In this document: one piece after another, positions 17,244 through 25,366 of the stretch
Layout: every line of letters begins with the position of its first letter
How positions within the stretch are numbered: the stretch's first letter is position 1
NCBI GenBank assembly: GCA_039586575.1
Contig: JBDHKD010000016.1
Span: 1 to 64,000, forward strand
DNA length: 64,000 nt
Direction: 5' to 3'
Source: G020344215 sp039586575
GTDB lineage: Bacteria > Gemmatimonadota > Gemmatimonadetes > Palauibacterales > KS3-K002
The notes under the pieces: model-generated
Seen by the model: only the letters and a program-made list of their open reading frames with translations
Told to the model about the DNA's origin: nothing
Databases searched by the model: none
Translations under genes and position numbers: made by a program

Positions 17244-18434
17244 TTATTCCAGAACCTCGAACCAGTGTCTCCCGGCCAGTGGCCTGGCCACGAATGCCTG
17301 CAACAGGGCCCGGGAAGTCGAGCAGCTGCTGTACTGGACCTCGGTGCCGCCCCGCAGGTAGGCGAGCTCGGAGGCGCTGACGCCGTTACGTACCAGCAGG
17401 CCGCCGTGTATGTTCGTCGTCCCGCGGAAGTCGGCATCGCCCATCACGATGACTACGCCGAAATACTCGAACTCACCGGTTACCTGAAGGTTGCCGTCGA
17501 CCAACAAGATGCCCTGGCCGATGCCGTCGCCGGTGAGCTTGAGGTCGCCCGCCACGTGGACGATCGGCAGGTACTCGAAGCAAGGGCCGCCGGGGTTTTC
17601 GGGGTCGCCCCAATTAGTCGGCACCGACTCGGCACACTCGCCTTCGGCTGTCGTCTCCGACCGCAGGGTGTCGAAGAGTTGATCGCCGTCGAAGCGCTTC
17701 TCGGCGATCCGTGTCAGGTCTTCGTACGTGAGGTCGCCGAAAACTGCGAAGGTGCTGTCGTCGATCGTCGGGTCCTCGTCCAGCGGTGGGACGCCCTCGA
17801 AGACCGGACTCCCGCTGATGTTCAGTTGGTCGAGATCCTTCATCTGGACGCCGGGGATGTCGGTGCGGTCGGCCGGGCACCGGCCGGCCCAGGCGTCGGG
17901 TGGAGTGTCGAGGCCCGAGACCTTCACGCCGGCCCCGACGCCCAGGACGTTCAGCTGGCCCTGAGTCTTGAGGGCGGCATCGCAACAGGTCGCGTCCCCG
18001 ACGTCCACCTTGACCATCGTCACCAGGGCGTGTTGCGCGGTGACGTCGGTGCCCGGGCGACCGACGGTACGCAAGCGGTAGATCGGCGGGCTGGTGATCT
18101 GGCCGTCGTCGACGCGGAGCACGCTGGTGCGATACTGGCTGCCGCCGGGGAGCGTCCGCCAGTCGGTGACGACGCTGTCTCCCGGGTCGAGCGCGCGATA
18201 GGTCGAGCGATTCCAGGTCCCGATCTCCTGGGTAGCGCCGGCGTCGGCGGCATAGAGCGCCTTGCGGCTCTGCCGGATCCCGGTGTTGGCCGTCGCATTG
18301 CTCTGGGCGACGTAAAGGCCGGCGATCGCCAGGAGCGACAGAACGACGATGACGAAGATGGCGGCGGGGATCGCGAATCCGTTAGCGAAGGGATCTAGCG
18401 GACGCGACCGATCGGTGATTTGCACAGCGCTCAT
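17244..18434 (-). CDS. PilX-like minor pilin, distant member of the 8-cysteine family
   Basis: This 396-residue protein starts with a basic leader and NGFAIPAAIFVIVVLSLLAI, then LYAADAGATQEIG. It keeps the CC pair (ATCCDAAL), RCPADR, GECAESVPTNWG, GPCFEYLPIVHVAG and SSCSTSRALLQ. It thus belongs to the same family as the genes at 226-4619. It lacks the GKGC cysteine and the one after it, so six of eight positions remain. The LGSRSFGE tail is degenerate. Its start overlaps the PilW-like stop by 4 bp. Confidence 0.8.
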   Translation of the reverse strand: MSAVQITDRSRPLDPFANGFAIPAAIFVIVVLSLLAIAGLYVAQSNATANTGIRQSRKALYAADAGATQEIGTWNRSTYRALDPGDSVVTDWRTLPGGSQYRTSVLRVDDGQITSPPIYRLRTVGRPGTDVTAQHALVTMVKVDVGDATCCDAALKTQGQLNVLGVGAGVKVSGLDTPPDAWAGRCPADRTDIPGVQMKDLDQLNISGSPVFEGVPPLDEDPTIDDSTFAVFGDLTYEDLTRIAEKRFDGDQLFDTLRSETTAEGECAESVPTNWGDPENPGGPCFEYLPIVHVAGDLKLTGDGIGQGILLVDGNLQVTGEFEYFGVVIVMGDADFRGTTNIHGGLLVRNGVSASELAYLRGGTEVQYSSCSTSRALLQAFVARPLAGRHWFEVLE

Positions 18435-19225
18435 TGGTTCCTCGGCCTCACGGACGCGGTCAGCGTGTCGCGTTCTCCGAACGTTTCGCTCTCCGCAACC
18501 AGTGTCAGATCTACGCGGGCTACCTGTGCCGGGTCGGTGGTCGAACCACCGGTCGCATTGAAATAGGCGAAGCTGAGCCCCGAGCCTTCCTCGCTGAATG
18601 GTCCGGCGAGCACTTGAGTCGCCGACCCGTCGTCACGGACGAGCCACCAGGCGCCGTCATGCTCGTCAACGCGATAGGAATAGCGGTGGAAGGCGCGGAC
18701 CGGAGCACCTACCGGGACACCGCCGAGCGAACCCGCGACTCGCACGACCCGCTCGACGGACGGGCCGCTCGCGTAGGGACACGCGAGGCCGGCGGTCGCT
18801 TCCGACTCGGCCTCGGAGAGGTCGCGGACCAGCCAACCGTCGGGATGGTAGATCAGCAGGCTGTCGCCGCTCTCATCGTCCATCCGCCCCTGAACGTCGA
18901 ACATCGCCAACCGCCCGACCGATGCGTCGATGGCGCAGACGATTCCGAAGCCGACCGGCGAGCGAAGGCTGAGACTGTCGGTCTCGGTCGCGACGAAATC
19001 GCCTTCCGAGGCACTGGCCTCCATGAGGTCGGCGCTCAGAACGGCGCTGGCCAGGCGAAGCGCGTCGTGACGATAGGTGGCAGCCCGCTCATCGGTGTAG
19101 AGCCGCTGCTGGAATACGAGCACCTGATAGAGGGCAGCGGCGATGATCGTGCCGAGCAGGATGACCACCAGGAGCTCGGCCAGCGAGAATCCGCGCTGCG
19201 CGGACCGTGAAGCTATACGTGTCAT
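18431..19225 (-). CDS. PilW-like prepilin
   Basis: This 264-residue prepilin has the class III leader RG followed by FSLAELLVVILLGTIIAAAL, with Glu at +5. A large C-terminal globular domain follows, as in PilW/GspJ minor pilins. The start at 19225 overlaps the upstream PilV-like stop in an ATGA, which favours it over the longer frame. It would be processed by a prepilin peptidase encoded elsewhere. Confidence 0.83.
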   Translation of the reverse strand: MTRIASRSAQRGFSLAELLVVILLGTIIAAALYQVLVFQQRLYTDERAATYRHDALRLASAVLSADLMEASASEGDFVATETDSLSLRSPVGFGIVCAIDASVGRLAMFDVQGRMDDESGDSLLIYHPDGWLVRDLSEAESEATAGLACPYASGPSVERVVRVAGSLGGVPVGAPVRAFHRYSYRVDEHDGAWWLVRDDGSATQVLAGPFSEEGSGLSFAYFNATGGSTTDPAQVARVDLTLVAESETFGERDTLTASVRPRNQ

Positions 19226-19596
19226 GGGGCCAATCTGTACGCTGCTACCGTATCCCATACCGAAATCGCTTCGCTGGGCGCGAAATGCGTGATGAGCAGG
19301 ATCTGGCGGTGAGTATAACGCTCCTCTACCTGCCAGCTCGACTCGCCGTCGTCGGTTTCGCGCGATCCGTTGCGCAGGCTGTCGTAGGGCACCGACAACA
19401 GGCGCTCGAGCTCTACTTGCTGGAACTCCGCCGCCTCGAGCTCGATGCGGGCGCGGGCAAGCGTCCGCTGCGAGTAGAGGCCGGCCGACGCCAGTGAGAT
19501 CACGACGACCGCCAGCAATACGACGCCGATCATCAACTCGACGACGGATATACCACGAGTGTCGGTCCAGCGCCGCCGATGGTGTCGAGTCCTCAT
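19222..19596 (-). CDS. PilV-like prepilin
   Basis: This 124-residue prepilin has a basic leader (MRTRHHRRRWTDTRG), then ISVVELMIGVVLLAVVVISL with Glu at +5. Ile at +1 rather than Phe is unusual but tolerated. Its size and position between the FimT-like and PilW-like genes match PilV/GspI. It overlaps both neighbours by 4 bp. Confidence 0.8.
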   Translation of the reverse strand: MRTRHHRRRWTDTRGISVVELMIGVVLLAVVVISLASAGLYSQRTLARARIELEAAEFQQVELERLLSVPYDSLRNGSRETDDGESSWQVEERYTHRQILLITHFAPSEAISVWDTVAAYRLAP

Positions 19597-20117
19597 GGAA
19601 GTATCCAGCCCGTTGGGCTTACCCGCACCGTGTCGGCGCGGCCTTGCATGGAGAGCACCACCGTCGCCCCGGTCTGCGGGCAAGACGCTCCCGTGGTGCC
19701 GATCCCGCGGCTATTGAAGCAGAGCACATTCCGGTTGCTCTGCAGATCGACGTTGTACTCTCCCGCGATATCGAAATAGCCCAGCCTCACTGCCTCGCCG
19801 CCCGAACCCGCCAGCGTGGTGTCCGCCTCCACCCATACGCGGTCCGCTGCGCTATCCAGGTGCAGCTGAGCCGTGCGCCCAAAACGGATCGCCGTGGCGC
19901 GGGCCAGCGCGATCGAAGACTCCACCACATACCGCGAGTTGTGGACCGACGCCGAGACCCGGGTGCGCCCGATCGCAGGAAGCGCCACGGCGTACACCGC
20001 CGCCACTAGGACCAGCGCGATGACGATCTCCAGGAGGGTGAACCCGGCCGTCGAAACGCGGCCCGTTCGCCGTCGCGCGGCGCGCCGGCGGGATGTGTTT
20101 CGTAGTATTTCTAACAA
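19593..20117 (-). CDS. FimT/GspH-like prepilin
   Basis: The prepilin region has G followed by FTLLEIVIALVLVAAVYAVA and a GspH-type C-terminal domain (YVVESSIALARATAIRFG, then SRGIGTTG). The start is uncertain. The open frame continues to 20285, but the only in-frame start within a plausible leader length is the TTG at 20117, giving 174 residues and a 25-residue basic leader. Alternatives are TTG 20183 and GTG 20213. A strong-looking minus-strand promoter at 20230-20257 lies upstream and would drive this five-gene operon. Confidence 0.75.
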   Translation of the reverse strand: MLEILRNTSRRRAARRRTGRVSTAGFTLLEIVIALVLVAAVYAVALPAIGRTRVSASVHNSRYVVESSIALARATAIRFGRTAQLHLDSAADRVWVEADTTLAGSGGEAVRLGYFDIAGEYNVDLQSNRNVLCFNSRGIGTTGASCPQTGATVVLSMQGRADTVRVSPTGWILP

Positions 20118-20229
20118 AGTACTGCGTGGCCCGTGGTTGGGCGGGGGAACGGCTGAGGCGGCAGCCTGGGCTAGAGACCGCAATCCTCGTGCCGGAAGCG
20201 GCTGGTCGGTCACCGACCGTAACGCATTG

Positions 20230-20261
20230 ATATTATGTAATTTAAGCTTGGTGTCAAGCTT
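20230..20261 (-). promoter_or_regulatory. Promoter of the minus-strand pilin operon with overlapping palindrome
   Basis: On the minus strand a perfect TTGACA (-35, 20257-20252) is followed after 16 nt by TAATAT (-10, 20235-20230). The inverted repeat AAGCTTG (20244-20250) / CAAGCTT (20255-20261) covers the -35 and could be an operator. This AT-rich patch stands out from the GC-rich surroundings. Confidence 0.65.
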
Positions 20262-20524
20262 TGCTGGAGGTGCTGGGCTGTGCAAGGTCGGTCAAGCTGA
20301 CCACCTTGTTGCACAGTGCAGGAGAGCGCGAGTCGGAGGGGCCCGTGCTGGGAGGAAACCCCGGCAGGTCGGGTCGTCGTAGTGAGAGCAGGGCGGGGCA
20401 TGCGAGGGTTGGGCGGGGCGGCCGTGGCGCGGGGAGCTTACGAGGCGCTAGATTGCTGCGGGTTCCCGTAAGCGCTGGATTGGAATTCTCCTGGCTCTTC
20501 TTCAGACACAGGGGGTGTGAGACT
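20262..20524. other. Intergenic region upstream of the YIP1 gene
   Basis: Divergent promoter space between the minus-strand pilin operon and the plus-strand YIP1 gene. An open frame crosses it in phase with the YIP1 gene, but its translation shows no family signature. I see no clear plus-strand promoter. Confidence 0.5.
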
Positions 20525-21046
20525 ATGGCCGGTTTCACCGAACGCATGATGGGTGCCGCCATGCTCGACGTGGCGACGTACGAGGAGGTGGAGCACGACG
20601 GCTCGGCGACGGGTCAGGCGGCAGGAGTAGTTGCGCTTGTGGCGATCGCCAGCGCCATCGGTGCGTACGGGATGGGGGGGATAACAGGTTCGGTCAGCCA
20701 GCTGGTGGGTGCGTTCATCAGCTGGGTGATCTGGGCGGCGATCACGCTGCTGATCGGCACGAAGGTGTTCGGCGGCACGGCGGACATGGGTGAGATGCTG
20801 CGGACGCTGGGGTTCGCCCAAGCGGTGGGCGTGATCAAGGTTTTGGGCATCATCCCGATCCTCGGGTGGATCGCCTCGCTGGCGGCCGGCCTTTGGATGC
20901 TGGTCTGCGGAGTGGTGGCGATTCGCCAGGCGTTGGACTTCACGACGGGCAAGGCGATCGGGACGGTGGTGCTCGGCTGGCTGGCGATGATGGTGATTGG
21001 AGTGTTGCTGGGCGGCTTTGTGGCCGGTTTGACTGGCGGGCTGTAG
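20525..21046 (+). CDS. YIP1-family membrane protein
   Basis: This 173-residue protein begins with a soluble MAGFTERMMGAAMLDVATYEE segment, followed by four or five hydrophobic helices: VVALVAIASAIGAYGMG, LVGAFISWVIWAAITLLIG, LGWIASLAAGLWMLVCGVV and TVVLGWLAMMVIGVLLGGF. The pattern (short N-terminus, FVSWL-like helix, VLGIIPILGWI) matches bacterial Yip1-domain proteins, whose function is not established. ATG 20525 is chosen because the hydrophilic start fits the family. The longer frame upstream is not supported. Confidence 0.75.
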   Translation: MAGFTERMMGAAMLDVATYEEVEHDGSATGQAAGVVALVAIASAIGAYGMGGITGSVSQLVGAFISWVIWAAITLLIGTKVFGGTADMGEMLRTLGFAQAVGVIKVLGIIPILGWIASLAAGLWMLVCGVVAIRQALDFTTGKAIGTVVLGWLAMMVIGVLLGGFVAGLTGGL

Positions 21047-21080
21047 ACCGCCAGGCGATCGCGGCGGAAGGGCTCGACAG

Positions 21081-21116
21081 CGGGGCCCGGCGGAGCGGAA
21101 CCTTCGCCGGGCCCCG
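21081..21116 (+). terminator. Strong hairpin after the YIP1 gene
   Basis: A perfect 12-bp stem, CGGGGCCCGGCG (21081-21092) with CGCCGGGCCCCG (21105-21116), has a 12-nt loop. No T-run follows, so it may terminate weakly or protect the transcript end. The hairpin covers the GTG at 21116, arguing against that start for the next gene. Confidence 0.6.
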
Positions 21117-21160
21117 TGACGTTGCTATGCGGTCACACTCGAGCCGGAGCGGAAGACGGT

Positions 21161-21802
21161 TTGCTGAGAGCGATTCTCCTCGTTGCCCTGTTCCCGGGCC
21201 TTGCGGTTGCTCAGTCGCGGCCGGAGACGGCTGCGGCGGAGGGCGCGGGCGCCATAGCGCACGCGGGCCAGGTCCGCATGCACACGCTGTTGGAGAAGAC
21301 GATCTTCAAGGTCGACGTTCTGACGGTGGATGTTTGGCTGGGACGAGCGGAGAGCGAGCGGATCGCCTCGCTGGGGGTCGAGTTGGATGACCGGCGTGAG
21401 CTCGGGGATTCGATCGCCGAGGTCGCGATACACTCCCGGGATGCACTGGTGCGAATCGAGTTTGTACGCGACGTGAGTCTCGATCAGTTCTTGGGCGGCG
21501 TGGATGAGAATCTCGAGCTAGTCCCGAGGGCGGGGATCATACCGTACGCCGACTACGAGGAGATCTCGGCAAACCTACCGCGCTGGTTCGCGTTCCTCGA
21601 CGAGCGCGGAATCCACAAAGGCGACCGAATCGAGTACCGGATTCACGGCGACACGCTACGCACGCGCTACGTGGCGGCGGGCGGTGAGCTGCTTCTGGAC
21701 CAGACGGACGTGGGCTCTGCGGCGCGTTTGTCGGTGCTGGGCAGCTACTTCGTGCGAAAATCGGAGTTCCGCAAAGGTCTCTTGGAGTCGCTGACCGGCT
21801 AG
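21161..21802 (+). CDS. Chalcone isomerase-like periplasmic protein
   Basis: This 213-residue secreted protein has a signal peptide (LRAILLVALFPGLAVAQ). Features of the bacterial chalcone-isomerase-like family follow: LEKTIFKVDVLTVDVWLG, a central helical part, GIHKGDRIEYRIHGD, and a C-terminal LGSYFVRKSEFRKGLLESL. Bacterial members are not known to cyclise chalcones and probably bind lipids, so no reaction is assigned. The TTG at 21161 follows GGAGCGGAAG. A GTG at 21116 is in frame but lies inside a strong hairpin. Confidence 0.7.
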   Translation: MLRAILLVALFPGLAVAQSRPETAAAEGAGAIAHAGQVRMHTLLEKTIFKVDVLTVDVWLGRAESERIASLGVELDDRRELGDSIAEVAIHSRDALVRIEFVRDVSLDQFLGGVDENLELVPRAGIIPYADYEEISANLPRWFAFLDERGIHKGDRIEYRIHGDTLRTRYVAAGGELLLDQTDVGSAARLSVLGSYFVRKSEFRKGLLESLTG

Positions 21803-21912
21803 TACACCTCGCGGAAGGAAGCCCGCAACACGTAACCGACGTTCGGCTTTCCGGGGGTCAAGTTCGCCGGGTTCGGCAGATCGTCCCGCCCCAGGCCGGC
21901 TGGGATAACTCG
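21799..21912 (-). pseudogene. Possible 3' remnant of a lost gene
   Basis: On the minus strand 37 codons between two stops encode a protein-like tail: LPNPANLTPGKPNVGY, then VLRASFREVY, and a stop at 21801-21799. No start codon exists in this frame. The residue pattern looks like a genuine protein C-terminus, such as an outer-membrane protein ending in an aromatic residue, but I cannot name the family. Confidence 0.35.
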
Positions 21913-22175
21913 TTAGCGATCATCGGCTTATGTCGGCGAGCAAGCTTGGGCTGGTTGGGCCGCCGGCGGGGGGCAGAGTGTCGGGAGCCTCGGTCAGGAT
22001 GACTGAAACGGGGAGCGAGACACTAGGCGCCTACGCGGGGCGGCAGCCTGTAACTATTGATCGAATAATAAGTTAGCCCGGCTGGTGTCGTGCGGCATGC
22101 GGAATGCAGCGTGTCCGCGGTGCGGCGGCACGTCTGCGAGGCGGCGGCGCCGACACGGGAGCGAAGGACAGGGAG
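21913..22175. other. Intergenic region upstream of the second pilin set
   Basis: The only notable sequence is an AT-rich patch at about 22050-22075 (TAACTATTGATCGAATAATA), a likely promoter location for the plus-strand pilin genes. I could not fix -35/-10 boxes with acceptable spacing. Confidence 0.4.
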
Positions 22176-22784
22176 ATGAGCGTCGGCAGGCAGAGCGACA
22201 AACGGGGCTTCACGGTAACCGAGCTGATCGTGGTCATCATACTCGTGGGAGTGGCGGCCGCGTTTGCGATACCGCGCGCCCTGAAGTCGACCCCGCGACA
22301 GGACGTGACGCAGGCGGCCAGGCAGCTGACGAGGGATCTGGAGCAGGTGCGGACGCGTGCGATGTCGGCGAAGCGGAACGTGCGGTTCAGCTTCGACGAG
22401 TCGGCGGATTTCTACACCGCCTTCATGGACACGACCGCGGCGCGGCGGAGGACGTTCATGCAGGATACGAGAGAGGTGCACGAGAGCAAGTTGGCGGCGC
22501 AGGGTGCGCACGATGGGTTACCCGGTGTCAGGCTTTCCAGGCGGGTGACGTTCGGCGCCGGCGATGCGGGCTCGGGTCCGTTGGGCGAGGCGACGGACGA
22601 TCCGATTCTGCTGGCCGACGACCGTATCGAGTTCGACAGCCGGGGCATGGCGATCCCGCTTGGGACGCGCGGGGTCATCTTCTTGACGCACGCCGATGAC
22701 CCATCGGTGGTAGCCGCGATCACGATCTCCGGGGCCGGGGCCTTCCAGACGTGGCACTATCGAGGCGGAAGCTGGGAACGATGA
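22176..22784 (+). CDS. FimT/GspH-like prepilin, second set
   Basis: This 202-residue prepilin has a leader ending KRG before FTVTELIVVIILVGVAAAFA, with Glu at +5. It then has the helical ARQLTRDLEQVRTRAMSAKR region and a GspH-like domain ending in IEFDSRGMAIPLGTRGVIFL. The ATG at 22176 follows AAGGACAGGGAG. Its stop overlaps the next start by 4 bp. It is a counterpart of the FimT-like gene in the minus-strand operon. Confidence 0.83.
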   Translation: MSVGRQSDKRGFTVTELIVVIILVGVAAAFAIPRALKSTPRQDVTQAARQLTRDLEQVRTRAMSAKRNVRFSFDESADFYTAFMDTTAARRRTFMQDTREVHESKLAAQGAHDGLPGVRLSRRVTFGAGDAGSGPLGEATDDPILLADDRIEFDSRGMAIPLGTRGVIFLTHADDPSVVAAITISGAGAFQTWHYRGGSWER

Positions 22785-23194
22785 GTGGACGGTCGCGTCG
22801 CGTGGTCACCGAGAGTGGATTCACTATCCTTTCGGTCTTGGTGGCGGTCGTCCTCATCGGGGTCGCGGTGGTGGCGCTCTCCGGGACGACGGTCTACGTG
22901 TTGTCGCTGCAAACGGAGGCGGGCGTGCGTTCGACGTCCGCCGGCCTGGCGTCGGCGTACATGGAAGCCGTCAAGACGCGCCGGATGGTTGCGCTGGTCT
23001 CGGAGCCCGATACGCAGATCAACGAGCTTGGTGAGGTCGATGAGACCGGCGTATTCGTACGGCGGCTCACGGTCGGCCTGGGCCCAGCGCCGAGGTCGAA
23101 GCTGGTCACGGTAACGGTCCTCTATCCACGTGGCATGACCGGCATGGGTAAGGTCGAGCTGGTGACGATCATCTACGAAGGGGTCGAATCGTGA
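22781..23194 (+). CDS. PilV-like prepilin, second set
   Basis: This 137-residue prepilin has a leader ending ESG before FTILSVLVAVVLIGVAVVAL. Position +5 is Ser instead of Glu, a departure from the class III motif that suggests an atypical role in fibre assembly. The start overlaps the upstream stop, and the end overlaps the next start, by 4 bp each. Assignment to PilV/GspI rests on size and gene order. Confidence 0.75.
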   Translation: MSGRSRRVVTESGFTILSVLVAVVLIGVAVVALSGTTVYVLSLQTEAGVRSTSAGLASAYMEAVKTRRMVALVSEPDTQINELGEVDETGVFVRRLTVGLGPAPRSKLVTVTVLYPRGMTGMGKVELVTIIYEGVES

Positions 23195-24135
23195 GCCCGA
23201 CCGCCGGGCGGCAAGCGGTTCAGGGCTTTACCCTGATCGAGCTGATTGTGGGATTGCTGCTGGGCACCATCGTCATCAGCGCGGCAATCGGCTTCCTGAT
23301 CACCCACATGCGGTCGTTAGAGGGCAACGACATCCGGGAGAACGTCGCCCGCAACAACCGCTACATCGGGGCTCTACTGCGGCACGACGTGCAGATGGCG
23401 GGCGTCGATATTCACAGCAGCACCGAGTTCGGGACCGTGGGATCCTGGCCGGGAGCGACGGATGACACGCTGTTCGTGCTCTACGTGCCGTACGAGCCGA
23501 ACATGGCGCCGCTTCACGATATCGATCCGACCGAGAGCCAGCCGCCGCCGGGAGAGGGGACTTGTGGCCCCTTTTGCATCGAGGTGTTGTTCGATCCGTC
23601 GGAGCCGGTCGAGCTTCGTGAGGGTGACCTGGCGCGACTCGAGGTCGACGGCGAACGGCGCCTGATCCTGATCAGTGACGTCGAGGTCGACGGCTTTGCT
23701 CTGGATGTCACATTTACGAGCGCCGATACCCTGCTGCACCAGCCTGCCGGCCTGGTGGACAACCTGCAGCTCGAGTTGTGGGGTACATACATCCAGAAGC
23801 TCAAGCCGATCATCTTCTGGGTAGACGACCAGGACCGGCTGCTGCGAGCGGACCACCTGAACATGGACGGCACGCCGGCGGGTGAGATTGTCGCCTACGG
23901 GGTAGAGGACTTCGAGGTCTCGGTGATCTTCGAAGACGGCGACGAGCTGTCGCGCCCGAATCCCTATGATGCGGACAACTCCAACGACTACGACGACATC
24001 GTGACCGTGAAGGTGAGGGCGACCTTGAGGGCGGAGCGCGTCGATCCGCGAGTCAACGGCGGGGAGCTTTTGACCAAGACCTCGGTGTGGCACATTTCAC
24101 CGCGGAACCTGCGCTACGAGAAGAATCGTCTCTAG
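23191..24135 (+). CDS. PilW-like prepilin, second set
   Basis: This 314-residue prepilin begins at GTG 23191. The leader ends VQG before FTLIELIVGLLLGTIVISAA, with Glu at +5. Then come the PilW-type NVARNNRYIGALLRHDVQMA helix and a large beta-rich domain with an acidic NPYDADNSNDYDDI stretch, possibly a Ca-binding loop. It ends the FimT-PilV-PilW set. Unlike the minus-strand operon, this set has no PilX-like member and no pilC. Confidence 0.82.
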   Translation: MSPTAGRQAVQGFTLIELIVGLLLGTIVISAAIGFLITHMRSLEGNDIRENVARNNRYIGALLRHDVQMAGVDIHSSTEFGTVGSWPGATDDTLFVLYVPYEPNMAPLHDIDPTESQPPPGEGTCGPFCIEVLFDPSEPVELREGDLARLEVDGERRLILISDVEVDGFALDVTFTSADTLLHQPAGLVDNLQLELWGTYIQKLKPIIFWVDDQDRLLRADHLNMDGTPAGEIVAYGVEDFEVSVIFEDGDELSRPNPYDADNSNDYDDIVTVKVRATLRAERVDPRVNGGELLTKTSVWHISPRNLRYEKNRL

Positions 24136-24160
24136 GCGACGGCGCGAGGAAGCGAGCAGC

Positions 24161-24195
24161 GGCCTGCGGGTCCCGGACCGGCGGGCCTTCTTCTT
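24161..24195 (+). terminator. Terminator after the second pilin set
   Basis: A near-perfect stem, GGCCTGCGGGT (24161-24171) with ACCGGCGGGCC (24177-24187), has a 5-nt loop and is followed by TTCTTCTT. Confidence 0.75.
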
Positions 24196-24293
24196 GGCCT
24201 GCAGGGTTCGCGGCCCTCGAGTGACACCGTTCGGCCTCGGGCATCGTAGTGTTGTGGGAAGAGCCAGCAGCGGCCCACGAACCCCATCATACC

Positions 24294-25355
24294 ATGTTAA
24301 CGAAAAGAAGCGTGTATCCACGGCTTGGCATCCTGTTTGCCATTCTTTTGGCCGCTGCGGGCTGTGACGACGACGAGCCCTTCCAGCCGATCAACGTCCC
24401 GGATGTGTCGGGCTTCTGGTCGGGTCAGTACCGGGTGGCGAGTTGCAGCCTGTCCGGCGCCAGCGACCCGTTCTTCTGCGACGAAGTTTTCAGCCATGGC
24501 GCTTCGCTGATCCTGGAGCTCGATCTGTTCCAGAGCGGTACGTGGGTCGGCGGCGAGATCGCGCAGGGGGAGTTGTTGGGAGAGGTCGAGGGAGCTGTGG
24601 ACGGCGACGGCGTGTTGAGGTTGGAGGGCGTGATCGGCGGCCCGGCAGACGAGTTTTCCACCACGATCTTGGCCTGGCAGACGGGACTGGTCGGTGACTC
24701 GCTGCTGGGTAGCTGGCGGTTCTGGATCGAGGATGTCGCCGGTGGCGGGTTCGGCGCCGCCACCGTCGACGCCAGCGTCAGGCTGTACGGCCCCAGCGTG
24801 GTGAAGTTCTTCGGGTGTGCGGCGGAAGGTGCGCTGGGTATAGACGGCGAGATCGGCGGAACGCTGGCGGACCCCGATTGCCAACTGGCGACGAGCATGT
24901 TCGTCGAGGGGCTGGAGGACGGAGCGTACTTCGATGTCTACACGTTGACGGGATCGGCCGGTGATTCGATCGAGGTGACGCTTCGCTCGACCGTCGTCGA
25001 TGCCCTGCTGCTCATTGCGAACTTGGATGAAGAGGTGCTGGGTGGGGACGACGACAGCGGGGGCGGGCCGGGCGGCACCGATGCGGCGGTCACCGTCGTC
25101 TTCGACGGTGATGATACGGTCCTGGTGATCGCCACCTCGTTCGCGCCCGGCGAGGCGGGCGGCTACACGCTGGGTGCGGAGCAGCTGCTGCCGGCGCCGG
25201 CGGCAGCGAGGGCCTCGGTGCGTGAGCTGAATCGTGGCGTCAGGGTACTGGGCGGCGGCGCCTGGAAGCAGCGTCCTGACCGTGACCGCGCGATCGCAGA
25301 GCGGAGCTGGAGGCTACGGCGTTCATCCAGCCGAGCCGCCTTACCGGCTCAATAG
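24294..25355 (+). CDS. Lipoprotein with a pre-peptidase C-terminal-like domain
   Basis: This 353-residue lipoprotein has the lipobox LLAAAGC at about residue 23, with DDDE after the cysteine. The first half, beginning VSGFWSGQYRVASC, is beta-rich and unassigned. Residues about 210-300 (AYFDVYTLTGSAGDSIEVTL, then FAPGEAGGYTLG) resemble the bacterial PPC (pre-peptidase C-terminal) domain. The DDDSGGGPGG loop in it may bind metal. The C-terminal Arg-rich stretch lacks domain features. It is convergent with the next small gene, 11 bp apart. Confidence 0.7.
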   Translation: MLTKRSVYPRLGILFAILLAAAGCDDDEPFQPINVPDVSGFWSGQYRVASCSLSGASDPFFCDEVFSHGASLILELDLFQSGTWVGGEIAQGELLGEVEGAVDGDGVLRLEGVIGGPADEFSTTILAWQTGLVGDSLLGSWRFWIEDVAGGGFGAATVDASVRLYGPSVVKFFGCAAEGALGIDGEIGGTLADPDCQLATSMFVEGLEDGAYFDVYTLTGSAGDSIEVTLRSTVVDALLLIANLDEEVLGGDDDSGGGPGGTDAAVTVVFDGDDTVLVIATSFAPGEAGGYTLGAEQLLPAPAAARASVRELNRGVRVLGGGAWKQRPDRDRAIAERSWRLRRSSSRAALPAQ

Positions 25356-25366
25356 CTCTTCCCGGG

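Noticed and set aside
22085..22699. Overlapping plus-strand frame beside the FimT-like prepilin
   Set aside because: The 22176-22784 frame contains the prepilin leader, helix and GspH-like domain and overlaps the next gene by the usual 4 bp; the other frame has none of these.
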